A DNA stretch of 64,000 nt from Desulfoferrobacter suflitae (GCF_022603395.1 NZ_JAIBKA010000011.1:109141-173140), one strand, 5' to 3'; shown: positions 23,674 through 33,187, counted from the first letter of the stretch. Notes: generated by a model not told the origin, from the letters alone. Translations and numbers: made by a program.

Positions 23674-26600
23674 TTAAACACTTTCGATCATGGCAAAAAT
23701 CTGCGCATCATCGAATCCCTGCAAACGGATGGCGCCGGATCTGCAACTGGCGGTGCACAATCCGCAGCCTTTACACAGTGCCGCATTGATCTGTGCCTTG
23801 CCCCGCTCGTTGAAGTAGGGAGCCGAGTAGGGACAGATGCTGACACAGGTTCCACATTCACTGCAGAGTGCCGGGTTGGTCTCGGCCACCATTCCGCTTA
23901 CCGAAACGCGTGCTTTGGCCAGCAGACAGGTGGCCCGCGACGCCGCTGCAAGGGCCTGAGAAATGCTCTCGTCGACCGATTTGGGATAGTGGGCAAGCCC
24001 GCACAAAAACACGCCCTCGGTGGCGAATTCGACGGGCTTCAGCTTGGCATGCGCCTCCATAAAAAAGCCGTCTTCATTGATGGGAACCTTGAAAAACCGG
24101 GCAAGATTTTCGTTGTCCGACGGTTCAATAGCGGAGGCGAGCACGATCAGGTCGGCCGTTATGGCGACAGGTCTGTCCAGGATGGGGTCACGGGTCAGTA
24201 CCTGCAACCTTTCCCCGTTGACGCTCACGCTGGGTTTGGCGTCGAGGTCATAGCGGATGAAGATAACCCCTTGTCTGCGTGCTTCCGTGTAGAGGTCCTC
24301 GCGTTCTCCGTAGGTGCGTATGTCACGGTAAAGGACAAACACGTCCATGGCGGGATTGCGTCGCTTAAGATCCAGTGCGCTTTCCACACTGTGGGTACAG
24401 CAAACCCGGCTGCAGTATGGGCGATGCGGTTCCCGTGAGCCCACGCACTGGACGAATACCGCCGAAGCTATCTGCTGCAGCTTGGGATCGTTTTGGATAA
24501 AAAGCTTGTCGATTTCAAGGGAGGTGATGACTCTCGGGTCCTTGCCGTAGAGATACTCGTTCGGTTTGAGCTCATGCGCACCGGTTGCCACGATGGTTAT
24601 GCCGTGCTGCAGGCTGAAACGTTCACCCGTCCCATTACTGAACTCTGACGTGAAGTTGCCGACGAACCCGTCGACTTTAAGCAGTTCGGTTGACTTATGG
24701 ACATCGATGAGGGGATGTTGCTCCACCTCTCTGACCAACCGATGCGTGTAGTCCTGAATGCTTTCTCCCTTCCAGGTCTTGTAAAGGGACTTGGCCTGAC
24801 CTCCCAGCTGCGTCGTTTTTTCCACCAGGTCCACCGCGTAACCCTGGTCGGCCAGAGCCTTTGCCGCCGTCATTCCGGCTACGCCCCCGCCGAGCACCAA
24901 AGTCTTTGGGTTGAGGTCCAGTTCCGTGTCTCTCAAAGGCTCCAGCAGGGCGGCCTTGGAGACCGCCATGCGCACCAGATCCTTGGCTTTTTCCGTGGCC
25001 GCGTGAGGATCGTTGTGAACCCAGGAATCCTGGTTGCGGATGTTGGCCATCTCGAACAGGTACTTGTTGATTCCTGCGTTGAGCAGCGTTTCTTGAAAAA
25101 GGGGCTCGTGGGTGCGCGGGGTGCAGGCGGCTACAACCACCCGATTGATCCCTTGCTCCTGGATGACCTGCGCCATCTTGACCTGGGTGTCCTGAGAACA
25201 GGTATAGAGATTGTCTTCCACGTATACGACGAAGGGCAGAGCTCTGGCGTAGTCACGCACTTCGGGAACGTTCACCATGCCGCTGATATTGATACCGCAG
25301 TGGCACACAAACACCCCGATACGCGGACGGTCGCCGCGCACATTGGTTTCATCCGGCAATTGCTTTTGCCTGGTCTGGGTCCATCGACTGTCGGTCAATA
25401 ACACTCCGGTGGCCGCAGCTGCAGCCGAGGCTTCCATGACCGACTGGGGAATATCTTTGGGTCCCTGGATGGAGCCGCATACATAGATGCCCGGTCGGGA
25501 TGTGGCAACGGGAGTGAAGCTCTTGGTTTTCACGAAATGGTGTGCATCCAGATCCACTCCCAAGCGCCCTGCGAGCTCCATGGTTTCCCGGCTGACCTGA
25601 AATCCGACGGACAACACCACCATATTGAAGATTTCTGACTGGAGCCGACCTTTTTCGTCCACGTATTGCAGCTCGACGTCCCCGTCACCGCTGGGCAGGG
25701 CAGAATGGACCCGCGAGCGGATAAAGCGGATGCCGTGTTCCTTGGCGCGTTCGTAGTAACGTTCGAAATCTTTCCCGTAGGAACGTATGTCCATGTAAAA
25801 GACCGCGGCGTCCAGCGACTCACGCGCATGCTCTTTGGCTATGACCGCTTCCTTGATGGCGTACATGCAGCACACCGACGAGCAGTATGGATTGTCACTC
25901 TGGTTCAAATCACGCGAACCGACGCATTGCAGCCAGGCGATTTTGGCCGGTTCTTCGCGGTCGTAGGGGCGCATGAGCCGGCCCCGATAGGGTCCCGATG
26001 CGCTGAGTATGCGCTCGAATTCAAGGCTTGTCACCACGTTTGGCAGGGTGGCATAGTGGTAGGTGTCAAACCGGGTTGGATCGAACACTTCATCGCCCGT
26101 GGACAGAATGACGGCCCCAACATTGAGCTCCATGCGCTTGGGTTGGTCGTCGTAGCGGATGGCTTTAGCCAAACACACCGTTTCGCAAATGCCGCACCCG
26201 ATGCAGGATGCGCGGTCAATGGTATAAACCAGCGGCACGGCCTGGGCGTACTTGATGCAAGACGCCGTTCGGCAATCGAGACCACAATTGAACTCATTCA
26301 CTGCCACCACCGGGCAGGCTTCGGCACATTGGCCGCAGCCCGTGCATTTGTCCGCATCGATGTAGCGCGGATAGTTGACCAGCCTGGCGGTAAAGTTGCC
26401 TGCCTCACCTTCAACGGTTTCCAGTTCCGTGTTGGTGACGATATTGATATTCAAGTGCCGGCCGACCTCGACCAGTTTGGGCGAGATAATTCACATGGCA
26501 CAGTCGTTGGTGGGAAAGGTCTTGTCCAGTTGGGCCATAAGCCCGCCGATACAGGGAGACCGATCGACCAGATGGACATAATAACCCGAGTCCGCCAGGT

Positions 26601-26685
26601 CTAAAGCCGCCTGCATGCCGGCTATGCCGGCTCCAACGACCATTACCGAACCAATTTTCTGAGTATTCGCAAGTTGTGTCATCAT
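23674..26685 (-). CDS. HdrA-like double-module flavoprotein with in-frame UGA (selenocysteine) at codon 65
   Basis: A protein of about 1003 residues made of two fused HdrA modules. Without recoding it appears as a 70-residue ORF plus a separate 926-residue ORF. The UGA at 26491-26493 falls inside the HdrA cluster motif: [19 protein letters not shown], where the sister protein at 27.7-30.7 kb has NDCSMCILSPKLVEAGRH. Frame and length are otherwise intact. N-module: FAD loop [12 protein letters not shown], ferredoxins [12 protein letters not shown] and [11 protein letters not shown], and [20 protein letters not shown]. Second module: [13 protein letters not shown] loop [34 protein letters not shown], and two C-terminal ferredoxins. 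It is 160 bases after mvhD(Sec). ATG at 26682 or 26685 after AGAGG. Confidence 0.85.
26458..26475 (-). promoter_or_regulatory. SECIS-like hairpin of the hdrA(Sec) gene
   Basis: On the minus strand CTGGTC-GAGGTC-GGCCGG pairs over six bases (two G-T wobbles), with a six-base loop beginning with G. It starts 15 bases after the UGA. Weaker than the other two hairpins of this kind in the window. Confidence 0.5.
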
Positions 26686-26846
26686 TCCTCTATCCCTTCG
26701 CAACTCGAATGTGATGTTTTGAATAGTCGCGTGAACTTGTGGTGGAGATCGTTCAATGTCGTGTCTTCTCCAATCCGTTGCCGGGCAGGCTCCTCACTGC
26801 GATTTGAAACATCCCGGCCCGGCGCCGCGGATTGGCGGTCGATCTT

Positions 26847-27605
26847 TCAGGCAACTCCGGCGAACTTGGGGGTCGTCCCTTCGTAACTGGAAAGGTCTGC
26901 CTTGCCCTTTTTTTCCAAGTCGCCCAAACGAATCGACACGGTGTGAACGGGCAGCCGCGTCAGCATCGCGATTTCTCTGACTGAGCGGGGGCCGCCCTTG
27001 AGTGCTTCCAGGATCATCGCCCGCTGATACTCCATCTCTACCGCTGATGTGAGAATCTGCTGATATTCCTGTTCGTCAATTTTTTCGTGATACACATTTT
27101 CCTTTGTGGTGAGCTGTCGATCGATTCCCAGGAGCCAGCGGAGCCGCGGCGCATCGAGCGCTGCCGCGATGGCGCAGAGCTGCATGTGGAATTGATCGGG
27201 ATCGAAAGGCCCGAGGCCGTGAACCAGTTCCGTCAGTTCGGTCACATAGTCGGCAAAGATTTGCCCTTCGGCAGCACTGACCCACCGTATCTGGACCCTC
27301 TCGTCACCGATTCCAGAGAGTTGAAAAAGTTGCTTGATGACTTCGATACGTTTTGCCGCGTAGTAATTACCTTCCAGGTAATGGCAGTCTCCCAGGTGTC
27401 ACCCGAACACCAGCACGCTGTCGAAGCCGCTTTTCAGCCCTTCTATGATGTGCAGCGGATCAACCCTTCCGGAACAAAGGGTGCGGATGACTCGCACCGT
27501 CGGCGGGTATTGAAAGCGCGATACTCCGGCAAGATCCGCGCCGGCGTACGAACACCAGTTGCATAGAAAGGCAAGCATTTTGGGTTCAAACGTTTCGCTG
27601 GTCAT
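26847..27605 (-). CDS. MvhD-family subunit with in-frame UGA (selenocysteine 69) fused to a winged-helix domain
   Basis: A 252-residue protein if the UGA at 27399-27401 is read through. The N-terminal part is MvhD: FLCNWCSYAGADLAG, TLCSGRVDP, then VLVFG-U-HLGDCHYLEG, where FlxD has SGCHPKDCHY. Selenocysteine thus replaces a [2Fe-2S]-region Cys, and the typical MvhD end follows. Beyond it about 110 residues form a separate segment ending in a winged-helix-like unit (PRSVREIAMLTRLPVHTVSIRLGDLEKKG), an unusual fusion. ATG at 27605 with GAAGGAG upstream. It lies between two doubled HdrA proteins, which it probably reduces. Confidence 0.85.
27366..27382 (-). promoter_or_regulatory. SECIS-like hairpin of the mvhD(Sec) gene
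   Basis: On the minus strand ATTACCT-GGA-AGGTAAT is a perfect seven-base stem with loop GGA (G first), beginning 16 bases after the UGA and its loop 23 bases away. This fits the bacterial SECIS pattern. Confidence 0.7.
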
Positions 27606-27661
27606 ATGCGTAGCTCCTTCACTAGATGGGTCATTTTCATCGATGATGCGCGTGTAGGTCC

Positions 27662-30600
27662 TCAAGCTCGCAGCTTTTCCCCTCCGGCCCGAATGGTGGC
27701 GACGATCTGCTGATTTCTAAAGTGCATGATATCGATCGCCTTGTGCGGGCACGCCGCCGCGCACACGCCGCAACCTTTACATGAGGCGGGAATGCTTTCG
27801 GCAACCAATCCCCTGCCGGGAACTTCATGACGCTGGATGGCCCCGAAGGGGCAGGACTTTTCACACAAACCGCAGCCCGTGCACAAGTCCGGGTTGACGA
27901 CGGAAACAATGGGCTCGGCCTCGATATGCGCCTGCGACAGCACCAGGCCCGCGCGCGCCGCTGCCGCCTGTGCCTGGGCGATGGACTCGTCGAGAGGCTT
28001 GGGATAGTGTGCGAGCCCACACACGAATATGCCGTCCGTGGCAAAATCCACCGGCCGAAGCTTCATGTGGGCCTCCAGGAAAAACTGGTCCTCGTTGAGG
28101 GGCACTTTGAAGATGCTCGCCAGGGCTTTGGCGTCCCGCGGCTCGATGGCGGTGGCCAACACCAGGTAATCCAGCCGGATTTGCAGAGGCCGTTGCAGAA
28201 TATGGTCGCGAGCGGTGACAAGCAGTCGTCCGTCATCGTTGGCGGCCGCTGCCACCGAAGGTTTTTCATCGGGTGAGTAGCGAACAAACAGCACTCCCAG
28301 TTGGCGTGCCTGTTTGAAAAGATCTTCGCGCAAACCATAGGTGCGAATGTCGCGATAGAAGACGTAGATGTCCAATTCCGGTTTGCGCTCTTTGAGCTCC
28401 ACCGCCTGCCGGATCGAGGCGGTGCAGCAAATTTTTGAGCAGTAGGGGCGGGCGGGTTCACGTGAGCCCACGCACAGGATGAAACCGACGGCCTCGGTCT
28501 TTTCCAAACGCTCGGGCTCCCGCTCAAAAAGCTGTTCAAGATCATGCCAGCGCTGCACTCGATCGCTGACACCGTACAGGTACTCCCGTGGTTCAGAGGC
28601 TTCGGCACCGGTTGCCAGAATAACCACCCCGTGGTGCAGTTGGCGTTGTTGGCCTCCGCTGTTGACGGTGGTGATGAACTGCCCGACAAAACCCTTGCTG
28701 GCCTCGATCTCGGTCCCCGTTACAACCTCGATGCGCTCGTGTTGCACTATTCGACTGCGCAACAGGGAAAGATAGGCCTGCACGTCCTCGCCTTTCCAGC
28801 TGGTTTTGATGACGCGAGCGTTCCCTCCCAACTGCTCCCGCCGCTCCACCAGGAAGGTGTGAAAGCCCTGATCGGCGAGATTCAAGGCGGCATTCATGCC
28901 GGCAACGCCGCCGCCGATCACCAGGGCTGATCGATTCAACTCAATGTGAAAACGCTCGATGGGCTCCAGCAATGCCACCTTGGCGACGGCCATGCGCACC
29001 TGATCCATGGCTTTTGCGGTGGCCTTCTCGGGTTCTGCCTGGTGCACCCAGGAATCCTGATCGCGGATATTCGCCATTTCGAAAAGATAGCGGTTCAAAC
29101 CGGCTTCGCGAATGGTTTCCTGGAAAAGGGGCTCGTGTGTTCGAGGGGTGCAGGCGGCCACCACGACCCGGTTGAGCTGATGTTCTTGGATAGCCTGGCG
29201 AATGAGCTGTTGGGTATCCTGGCTGCACGTGAACATGTTGTCGGCGACATAGGCCACATCGGGCAGCGTCTTGGCGTAGTCGCGCACCGCTGGAACATCG
29301 ACCACACTGCCTATGTTGATGCCGCAATGGCAGACAAAAACGCCGATACGTGGTTTCGCATGGATGGCGGGTTCCTCCGGAGGATAGACCTTCTCCCTGG
29401 TCAAGGATGCCCGCGAATCGCTGAGCAATGCGGCGGAACCGGCTGCAGCGGCCGATGCCTCGATGACCGACTGGGGAATGTCCTTGGGGCCGGCAAAGGC
29501 ACCACAGGCAAAGATACCCGGCCGGGAAGTGGCCACCGGCGCAAAGCTCGGCGTCTCCGCAAACCCGCTGTCATTCAATCGAATCTGCAATCGGTCCGCC
29601 AATTCCCGCATTTCCCTGTCGGTTTCGAGGCCCACCGACAGCACCACCAGATCAAAAACCTCACTCTGCAGTCTTCCATCCTCATCGGCGTAGATGATGC
29701 TCAGGTCATCGGAGTCCGGTGCCGCCCGTTCGACGCTGTGCACGCGCGAGCGAACAAAACGAACTCCCGTGTCACCCCGGGCACGATCGTAGTAACGTTC
29801 GAAGTCCTTGCCGTAGGTGCGCATGTCCATGAAGAATATGGCGGTATCCAGCTCGCCCTTGGAATGTTCCTTGGCAATGACCGCCTCTTTGATGGCATAG
29901 GTGCAGCAAACCCCTGAGCAGTAATGATGCATGCCGCGATGCAGGTCGCGTGATCCGATGCACTGCAGCCAGGCGATCTTCCGGCAGGGCCGGCGATCCG
30001 AGGGACGTTCCAAATGGCCTTCGTAGGGACCGGAGGCGCTCAGGATGCGCTCGAACTGCATGCTGGTGATGACGTTGGGATAGAGGCCGTAGCCATAGGT
30101 ATCGTAACCCTGTGGGTCAAAAGCCTTGAAACCGGGAGCCAAAATGACCGAGCCCACTTCCATCTGGTGAGTCTTGGCCGTCTGCTTCAGGTCAATGGCG
30201 CCGGCCGGACAAAATTTTTCGCAGGCTCGACATTTGCCCTTCTCAAAGTAGATGCAGTTTTCTTCATCGATGAGATATTTCAAGGGGACCGCCTGGGGGT
30301 ACATGAGGTAAGCCGCTTTGCGGGAATTCAGCTGCTCGTTGAATTCATCCTTGACCTTGCGCGGGCACTTTTCCGCGCAAACGCCGCAGGCGATGCATTT
30401 GTCCATGTCCACGTAACGGGGCCGTTCGTGCACGGTGACGGTAAAGCGGCCGGCTTCACCTTCAACCGCACGCACGTCACACATGGTCATCAGTTGGATG
30501 TTCAAATGGCGACCGGCCTCCACCAATTTGGGGGAAAGGATACACATGGAGCAGTCGTTGGTCGGAAACGTTTTGTCGAGCTGTGCCATCACTCCGCCGA

Positions 30601-30739
30601 TGGAGGAGGCCTTTTCCACGAGATAGACATAGAATCCTGAATTGGCCAGGTCGAGCGCAGCCTGAGTTCCGGCGATCCCTCCGCCTACGACCATGACTGC
30701 ACCGGTTGAACCCTGAAGGGTGGGGGGGGCTTGATTCAT
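27662..30739 (-). CDS. HdrA-like double-module flavoprotein (cysteine form)
   Basis: A 1025-residue protein with two HdrA modules in one chain. N-module: FAD loop GGGIAGTQAALD (19-30), the HdrA cluster motif NDCSMCILSP with C63 and C66, ferredoxins CIACGVCAEKCP and CRACEKFCPAGAID, and CIGSRDLHRGMHHYCSGVCC. Second module from about residue 475: [10 protein letters not shown], the [15 protein letters not shown] block, FAD loop GGGVAGMNAALN, CVGSREPARPYCSKICC, and C-terminal ferredoxins CTGCGLCEKSCPFGAI and CKGCGVCAAACPHKAI. The second module lacks its own NDC-type motif. It is the Cys paralogue of the downstream selenoprotein and starts the minus-strand operon after GAGGAGA. A sigma-54-like promoter is about 200 bases upstream. 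Confidence 0.9.
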   Translation of the reverse strand: MNQAPPTLQGSTGAVMVVGGGIAGTQAALDLANSGFYVYLVEKASSIGGVMAQLDKTFPTNDCSMCILSPKLVEAGRHLNIQLMTMCDVRAVEGEAGRFTVTVHERPRYVDMDKCIACGVCAEKCPRKVKDEFNEQLNSRKAAYLMYPQAVPLKYLIDEENCIYFEKGKCRACEKFCPAGAIDLKQTAKTHQMEVGSVILAPGFKAFDPQGYDTYGYGLYPNVITSMQFERILSASGPYEGHLERPSDRRPCRKIAWLQCIGSRDLHRGMHHYCSGVCCTYAIKEAVIAKEHSKGELDTAIFFMDMRTYGKDFERYYDRARGDTGVRFVRSRVHSVERAAPDSDDLSIIYADEDGRLQSEVFDLVVLSVGLETDREMRELADRLQIRLNDSGFAETPSFAPVATSRPGIFACGAFAGPKDIPQSVIEASAAAAGSAALLSDSRASLTREKVYPPEEPAIHAKPRIGVFVCHCGINIGSVVDVPAVRDYAKTLPDVAYVADNMFTCSQDTQQLIRQAIQEHQLNRVVVAACTPRTHEPLFQETIREAGLNRYLFEMANIRDQDSWVHQAEPEKATAKAMDQVRMAVAKVALLEPIERFHIELNRSALVIGGGVAGMNAALNLADQGFHTFLVERREQLGGNARVIKTSWKGEDVQAYLSLLRSRIVQHERIEVVTGTEIEASKGFVGQFITTVNSGGQQRQLHHGVVILATGAEASEPREYLYGVSDRVQRWHDLEQLFEREPERLEKTEAVGFILCVGSREPARPYCSKICCTASIRQAVELKERKPELDIYVFYRDIRTYGLREDLFKQARQLGVLFVRYSPDEKPSVAAAANDDGRLLVTARDHILQRPLQIRLDYLVLATAIEPRDAKALASIFKVPLNEDQFFLEAHMKLRPVDFATDGIFVCGLAHYPKPLDESIAQAQAAAARAGLVLSQAHIEAEPIVSVVNPDLCTGCGLCEKSCPFGAIQRHEVPGRGLVAESIPASCKGCGVCAAACPHKAIDIMHFRNQQIVATIRAGGEKLRA

Positions 30740-30951
30740 AAAACTTCTCCTCTACACAACTTAAAGCAGCGAATTTGAGCTTCCGCAATAGACCGCATTC
30801 TGCATGCAACCCATACGACTCCGTGAACCGTTCCGCGCTGGCGGATCATGCGGCAGCGCCGCCGGGAAATTCCCAAGCCGTGCTCCTCGCAGTGAGAGCG
30901 ATTCACTGTTCAGCGATGAAGGCTTGTTGATCGAGTCAAACGGATGGAATT

Positions 30952-30968
30952 TGCAAGGAACAGACCAA
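30952..30968 (-). promoter_or_regulatory. possible sigma-54 promoter of the hdrA-mvhD operon
   Basis: Minus-strand TTGGTCTGTTCCTTGCA has exact GG-N10-GC spacing and a perfect TTGCA -12 box, but a weaker -24 box (GGTC instead of GGCA). It lies about 215 bases upstream of the 30739 start. Confidence 0.45.
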
Positions 30969-31288
30969 GCCTCTCTCTCGGCCGGTGAAGATCGCCCCGC
31001 AGAGTCCCTGTGGAATCCTTTATTGCTGTAAAAATGGTAATGATTGCATGGTCATAAGAGGTATCTGGAAAATTGAGGTTGGATAGGACCCGAGGTGGTA
31101 TTGATGGAATTTAAGCCAGGGCCTGGAAGGGCCAGTGTTAAAATTTGTTGGATTCGGTGTCGCGCCGTGGCATGCCGGCTGGGCGTCGGCGTGAAAATGC
31201 CCGCGAACGGATGCCGGACAGGTCCGCGGGCGAACGGGTTGAATCGCATTGCTCTACGGTCGGTCGTGGGCTTTTCCGCCTGCTCCGG
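30969..31288. other. 320-base intergenic region upstream of the hdrA operon
   Basis: No gene seen. It holds a 7-bp inverted repeat (GCCCGCG/CGCGGGC) at 31199-31231, close to the 3' end of the sigma-54 activator gene and possibly a terminator, and one TGTTAA element near 31136 like those in the array at 32.7 kb. Confidence 0.4.
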
Positions 31289-32713
31289 TCAAATCTTGGA
31301 ATCGGCGGTGAGGACCGAGTCGATCTTCTTCTGATAGCGAATTCCGTAGCGCTTCATGCGGTTCCAAACGGTGACCCTGGATACTCCCAGAATTTCGGCG
31401 GCGACGGATTGGTTGCCCTTGGCTTTGGCCAGAGCATCAATGAGCTGCCGCTTTTTCATTTCTTCCTTGCTGATGCGCGGAACCTGGACCGATTTCAGTG
31501 CGCGTTTATCCTTTAGAATGTCAGGCGGCAGGTGATACGATTGAATAGACCCCGAGTGGCAGGTCACAAAGGCATATTCGAAAGCACTCTTGAGTTCCCT
31601 GACATTGCCGGGCCAGGAATATTTCATGAGAATTTCCATGGCATTGTTGCTGATGCCTTCGATATTCTTGTCACTCTTGAGGCAGAGCTTGCGGAAAAAC
31701 GCTTCGGCCAGCAGTGGGATGTCTTCTACACGCTCGCGCAGGGGCGGCAACTGTATGGGAATGACATTGATACGAAAATAGAGGTCCTTGCGAAAACTGC
31801 CTTTTTCCACCAGGTTGACCAGGTTGCGGTTGGTGGCGGAAATGATGCGCACATCCACGGGTATCGGCTGGTTGTCACCTACCCGCTCGATCACTTTCTC
31901 CTCCAGCACACGCAGCAGCTTGACCTGGGTGGAAAGCGGCACGTCACCGATTTCATCGAGAAAAATATCGCCGTCCTGAGCCAGTTCGAAGCGCCCTTCA
32001 CGGCCCTTGTAGGCGCCCGTGTAGGCCCCTTTCACGTGTCCGAACAGCTCGCTCTCCAGCAGGGTTTCGGTGAGTGCGGCGCAGTTGACTTTGACATAGG
32101 GTCCCGTTTTCCTCTCTCCCAGCAGATGGATGGCGCGCGCTACCAGTTCCTTGCCGGTCCCGCTCTCCCCTAAAATAATGACGGGGGCATCCGACTGCGC
32201 CGCATTTTCAATCAAATCGAATACCTGGCGCATGGGCGCAGAGCCTCCGATGATGCCGTGAAAGGTATCCTCGGATCTCAATTCGCGTCGAAAAGCCGCA
32301 ATTTGTTTGTCCTTTTCCACTACTTCGGTGATATCCGCAATCGATTCAACGGCGCCGATGATCTGTCCCTTGCTGTCCTCCAGGGGCGAGGCGTTTTTGA
32401 GCACATGAACGATGGAGCCGTCTTTGCGCGTGAGGGTGCAGCGGCGGACCTCGAGGGAGCCGGTCTTGAACAGCGTGCACCAGTGATTTCCGCTTCTCTC
32501 CCGGGTCGCTTCATAGATGCTGCATCCCAGAATGGCACACTTCTGTCCGATCAATTCCTCGTGGGAATATCCGGTGATGTTTTCAAACGCTTTGTTGACC
32601 GAGATGATAGATCCTCCGGTGTCGACGATCATGATGCCGTCCTGCATGGTGCTCACTACCGTTTTCCAATACCTGTCAAGATCCTGCTCAAACATTGAAT
32701 GCCTCATGTTCAA
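31289..32713 (-). CDS. PAS-domain sigma-54-dependent transcriptional activator (Fis-type HTH)
   Basis: A 474-residue enhancer-binding protein. N-terminal PAS (about 10-130) with Cys residues in GQKCAILGCS and WCTLF, suited to redox or Fe-S sensing. AAA+ domain (about 150-390): Walker A GESGTGKE, GAFTGA loop in the variant GAYTGA, Walker B DGDIFLDEIGD, arginine region in LYFRINVIPI. C-terminal Fis-type HTH in QSVAAEILGVSRVTVWNRMKR. It activates sigma-54 promoters by ATP-driven remodelling. Its neighbours on both sides, the hdrA operon and the divergent TusA/metF operon, have GG-N10-GC promoters, so they are the likely targets. The AT-rich intergenic array at 32.72-32.82 kb is the likely binding region. 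Confidence 0.92.
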   Translation of the reverse strand: MNMRHSMFEQDLDRYWKTVVSTMQDGIMIVDTGGSIISVNKAFENITGYSHEELIGQKCAILGCSIYEATRERSGNHWCTLFKTGSLEVRRCTLTRKDGSIVHVLKNASPLEDSKGQIIGAVESIADITEVVEKDKQIAAFRRELRSEDTFHGIIGGSAPMRQVFDLIENAAQSDAPVIILGESGTGKELVARAIHLLGERKTGPYVKVNCAALTETLLESELFGHVKGAYTGAYKGREGRFELAQDGDIFLDEIGDVPLSTQVKLLRVLEEKVIERVGDNQPIPVDVRIISATNRNLVNLVEKGSFRKDLYFRINVIPIQLPPLRERVEDIPLLAEAFFRKLCLKSDKNIEGISNNAMEILMKYSWPGNVRELKSAFEYAFVTCHSGSIQSYHLPPDILKDKRALKSVQVPRISKEEMKKRQLIDALAKAKGNQSVAAEILGVSRVTVWNRMKRYGIRYQKKIDSVLTADSKI

Positions 32714-32722
32714 ATTTTAATA

Positions 32723-32823
32723 AATGTTAAAGTTAAAACATTAACATTTTAACAATTCCTTGATCATTTTGCTTAACATCGCCCAATAAATATTAATGTT
32801 ATTCACCAAATCTATTTAACATT
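32723..32823. promoter_or_regulatory. array of TTAACAT heptamers, candidate enhancer sites
   Basis: Five TTAACAT/ATGTTA half-sites (32724, 32741, 32773, 32795 inverted, 32816) plus a TTAACAA at 32749 within 100 bases. Two dyads are visible: AATGTT-N8-AACATT at 32723-32742 and AATGTTA-N15-TAACATT at 32795-32823. The array is 40-140 bases upstream of the sigma-54 promoter. Confidence 0.55.
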
Positions 32824-32862
32824 GGTAGAGTACATACAATAAATATTCCAATTCCCTTGTGC

Positions 32863-32879
32863 TTGGCATTAACTTTGCG
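32863..32879 (+). promoter_or_regulatory. sigma-54 promoter of the TusA/metF operon
   Basis: TTGGCATTAACTTTGCG has GG and GC ten bases apart and a good match in both boxes. It lies about 40 bases before the TTG start at 32918 and next to the divergent activator gene. Confidence 0.65.
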
Positions 32880-32917
32880 ATAACCCACCTGCGAACTAAA
32901 ACGAAGGAGTCCGAGAT

Positions 32918-33187
32918 TTGAATCCGACAGGTTTTAAACATAAGGCCGATTACGTACTCGATTTTAAAGAGACCATTACTCCTCTCGCCCTCCTCAAGAT
33001 GACCCAAGTGCTGAGAGAAATGAAAACCGATCAGATCCTTGAGATCATTGCATACGATCCGGATACTCGCACCGATCTGTTCAAGGTTTTGCCACCTTCG
33101 TCGTGCGAGCTGCTTGATATGGAGTTTAATGAAAAAACCGATTGCTATCGGATCCAGTTGAAGAAAATCAGACATTTTTGGCCGTGA
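32918..33187 (+). CDS. TusA/SirA-fold protein lacking the catalytic Cys
   Basis: An 89-residue protein read from a TTG at 32918 with GAAGGAG upstream. The fold pattern follows TusA: a beta strand with LDF, a helix beginning TPLALLKMTQVLREMK where sulfurtransferases have the CPxP motif, and later strands with IIAYDPDTRTDL in place of the DPG stretch. The catalytic Cys-Pro is absent (ITPLAL), so it probably cannot carry a persulfide; the two C-terminal-half Cys are unrelated to that site. It is the first gene of a unit leading into metF, and could be a binding or regulatory member of the complex. Family assignment rests on pattern only. Confidence 0.6.
   Translation: MNPTGFKHKADYVLDFKETITPLALLKMTQVLREMKTDQILEIIAYDPDTRTDLFKVLPPSSCELLDMEFNEKTDCYRIQLKKIRHFWP

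Noticed and set aside
26491..26493. HdrA seen as a short N-terminal fragment plus a truncated gene
   Set aside because: The fragments are contiguous and in one frame across the UGA, matching the paralogue at that Cys.
27399..27401. mvhD seen as two separate short genes
   Set aside because: Joined by UGA at the conserved GCH Cys with a perfect hairpin downstream, so one selenoprotein gene is the better reading.
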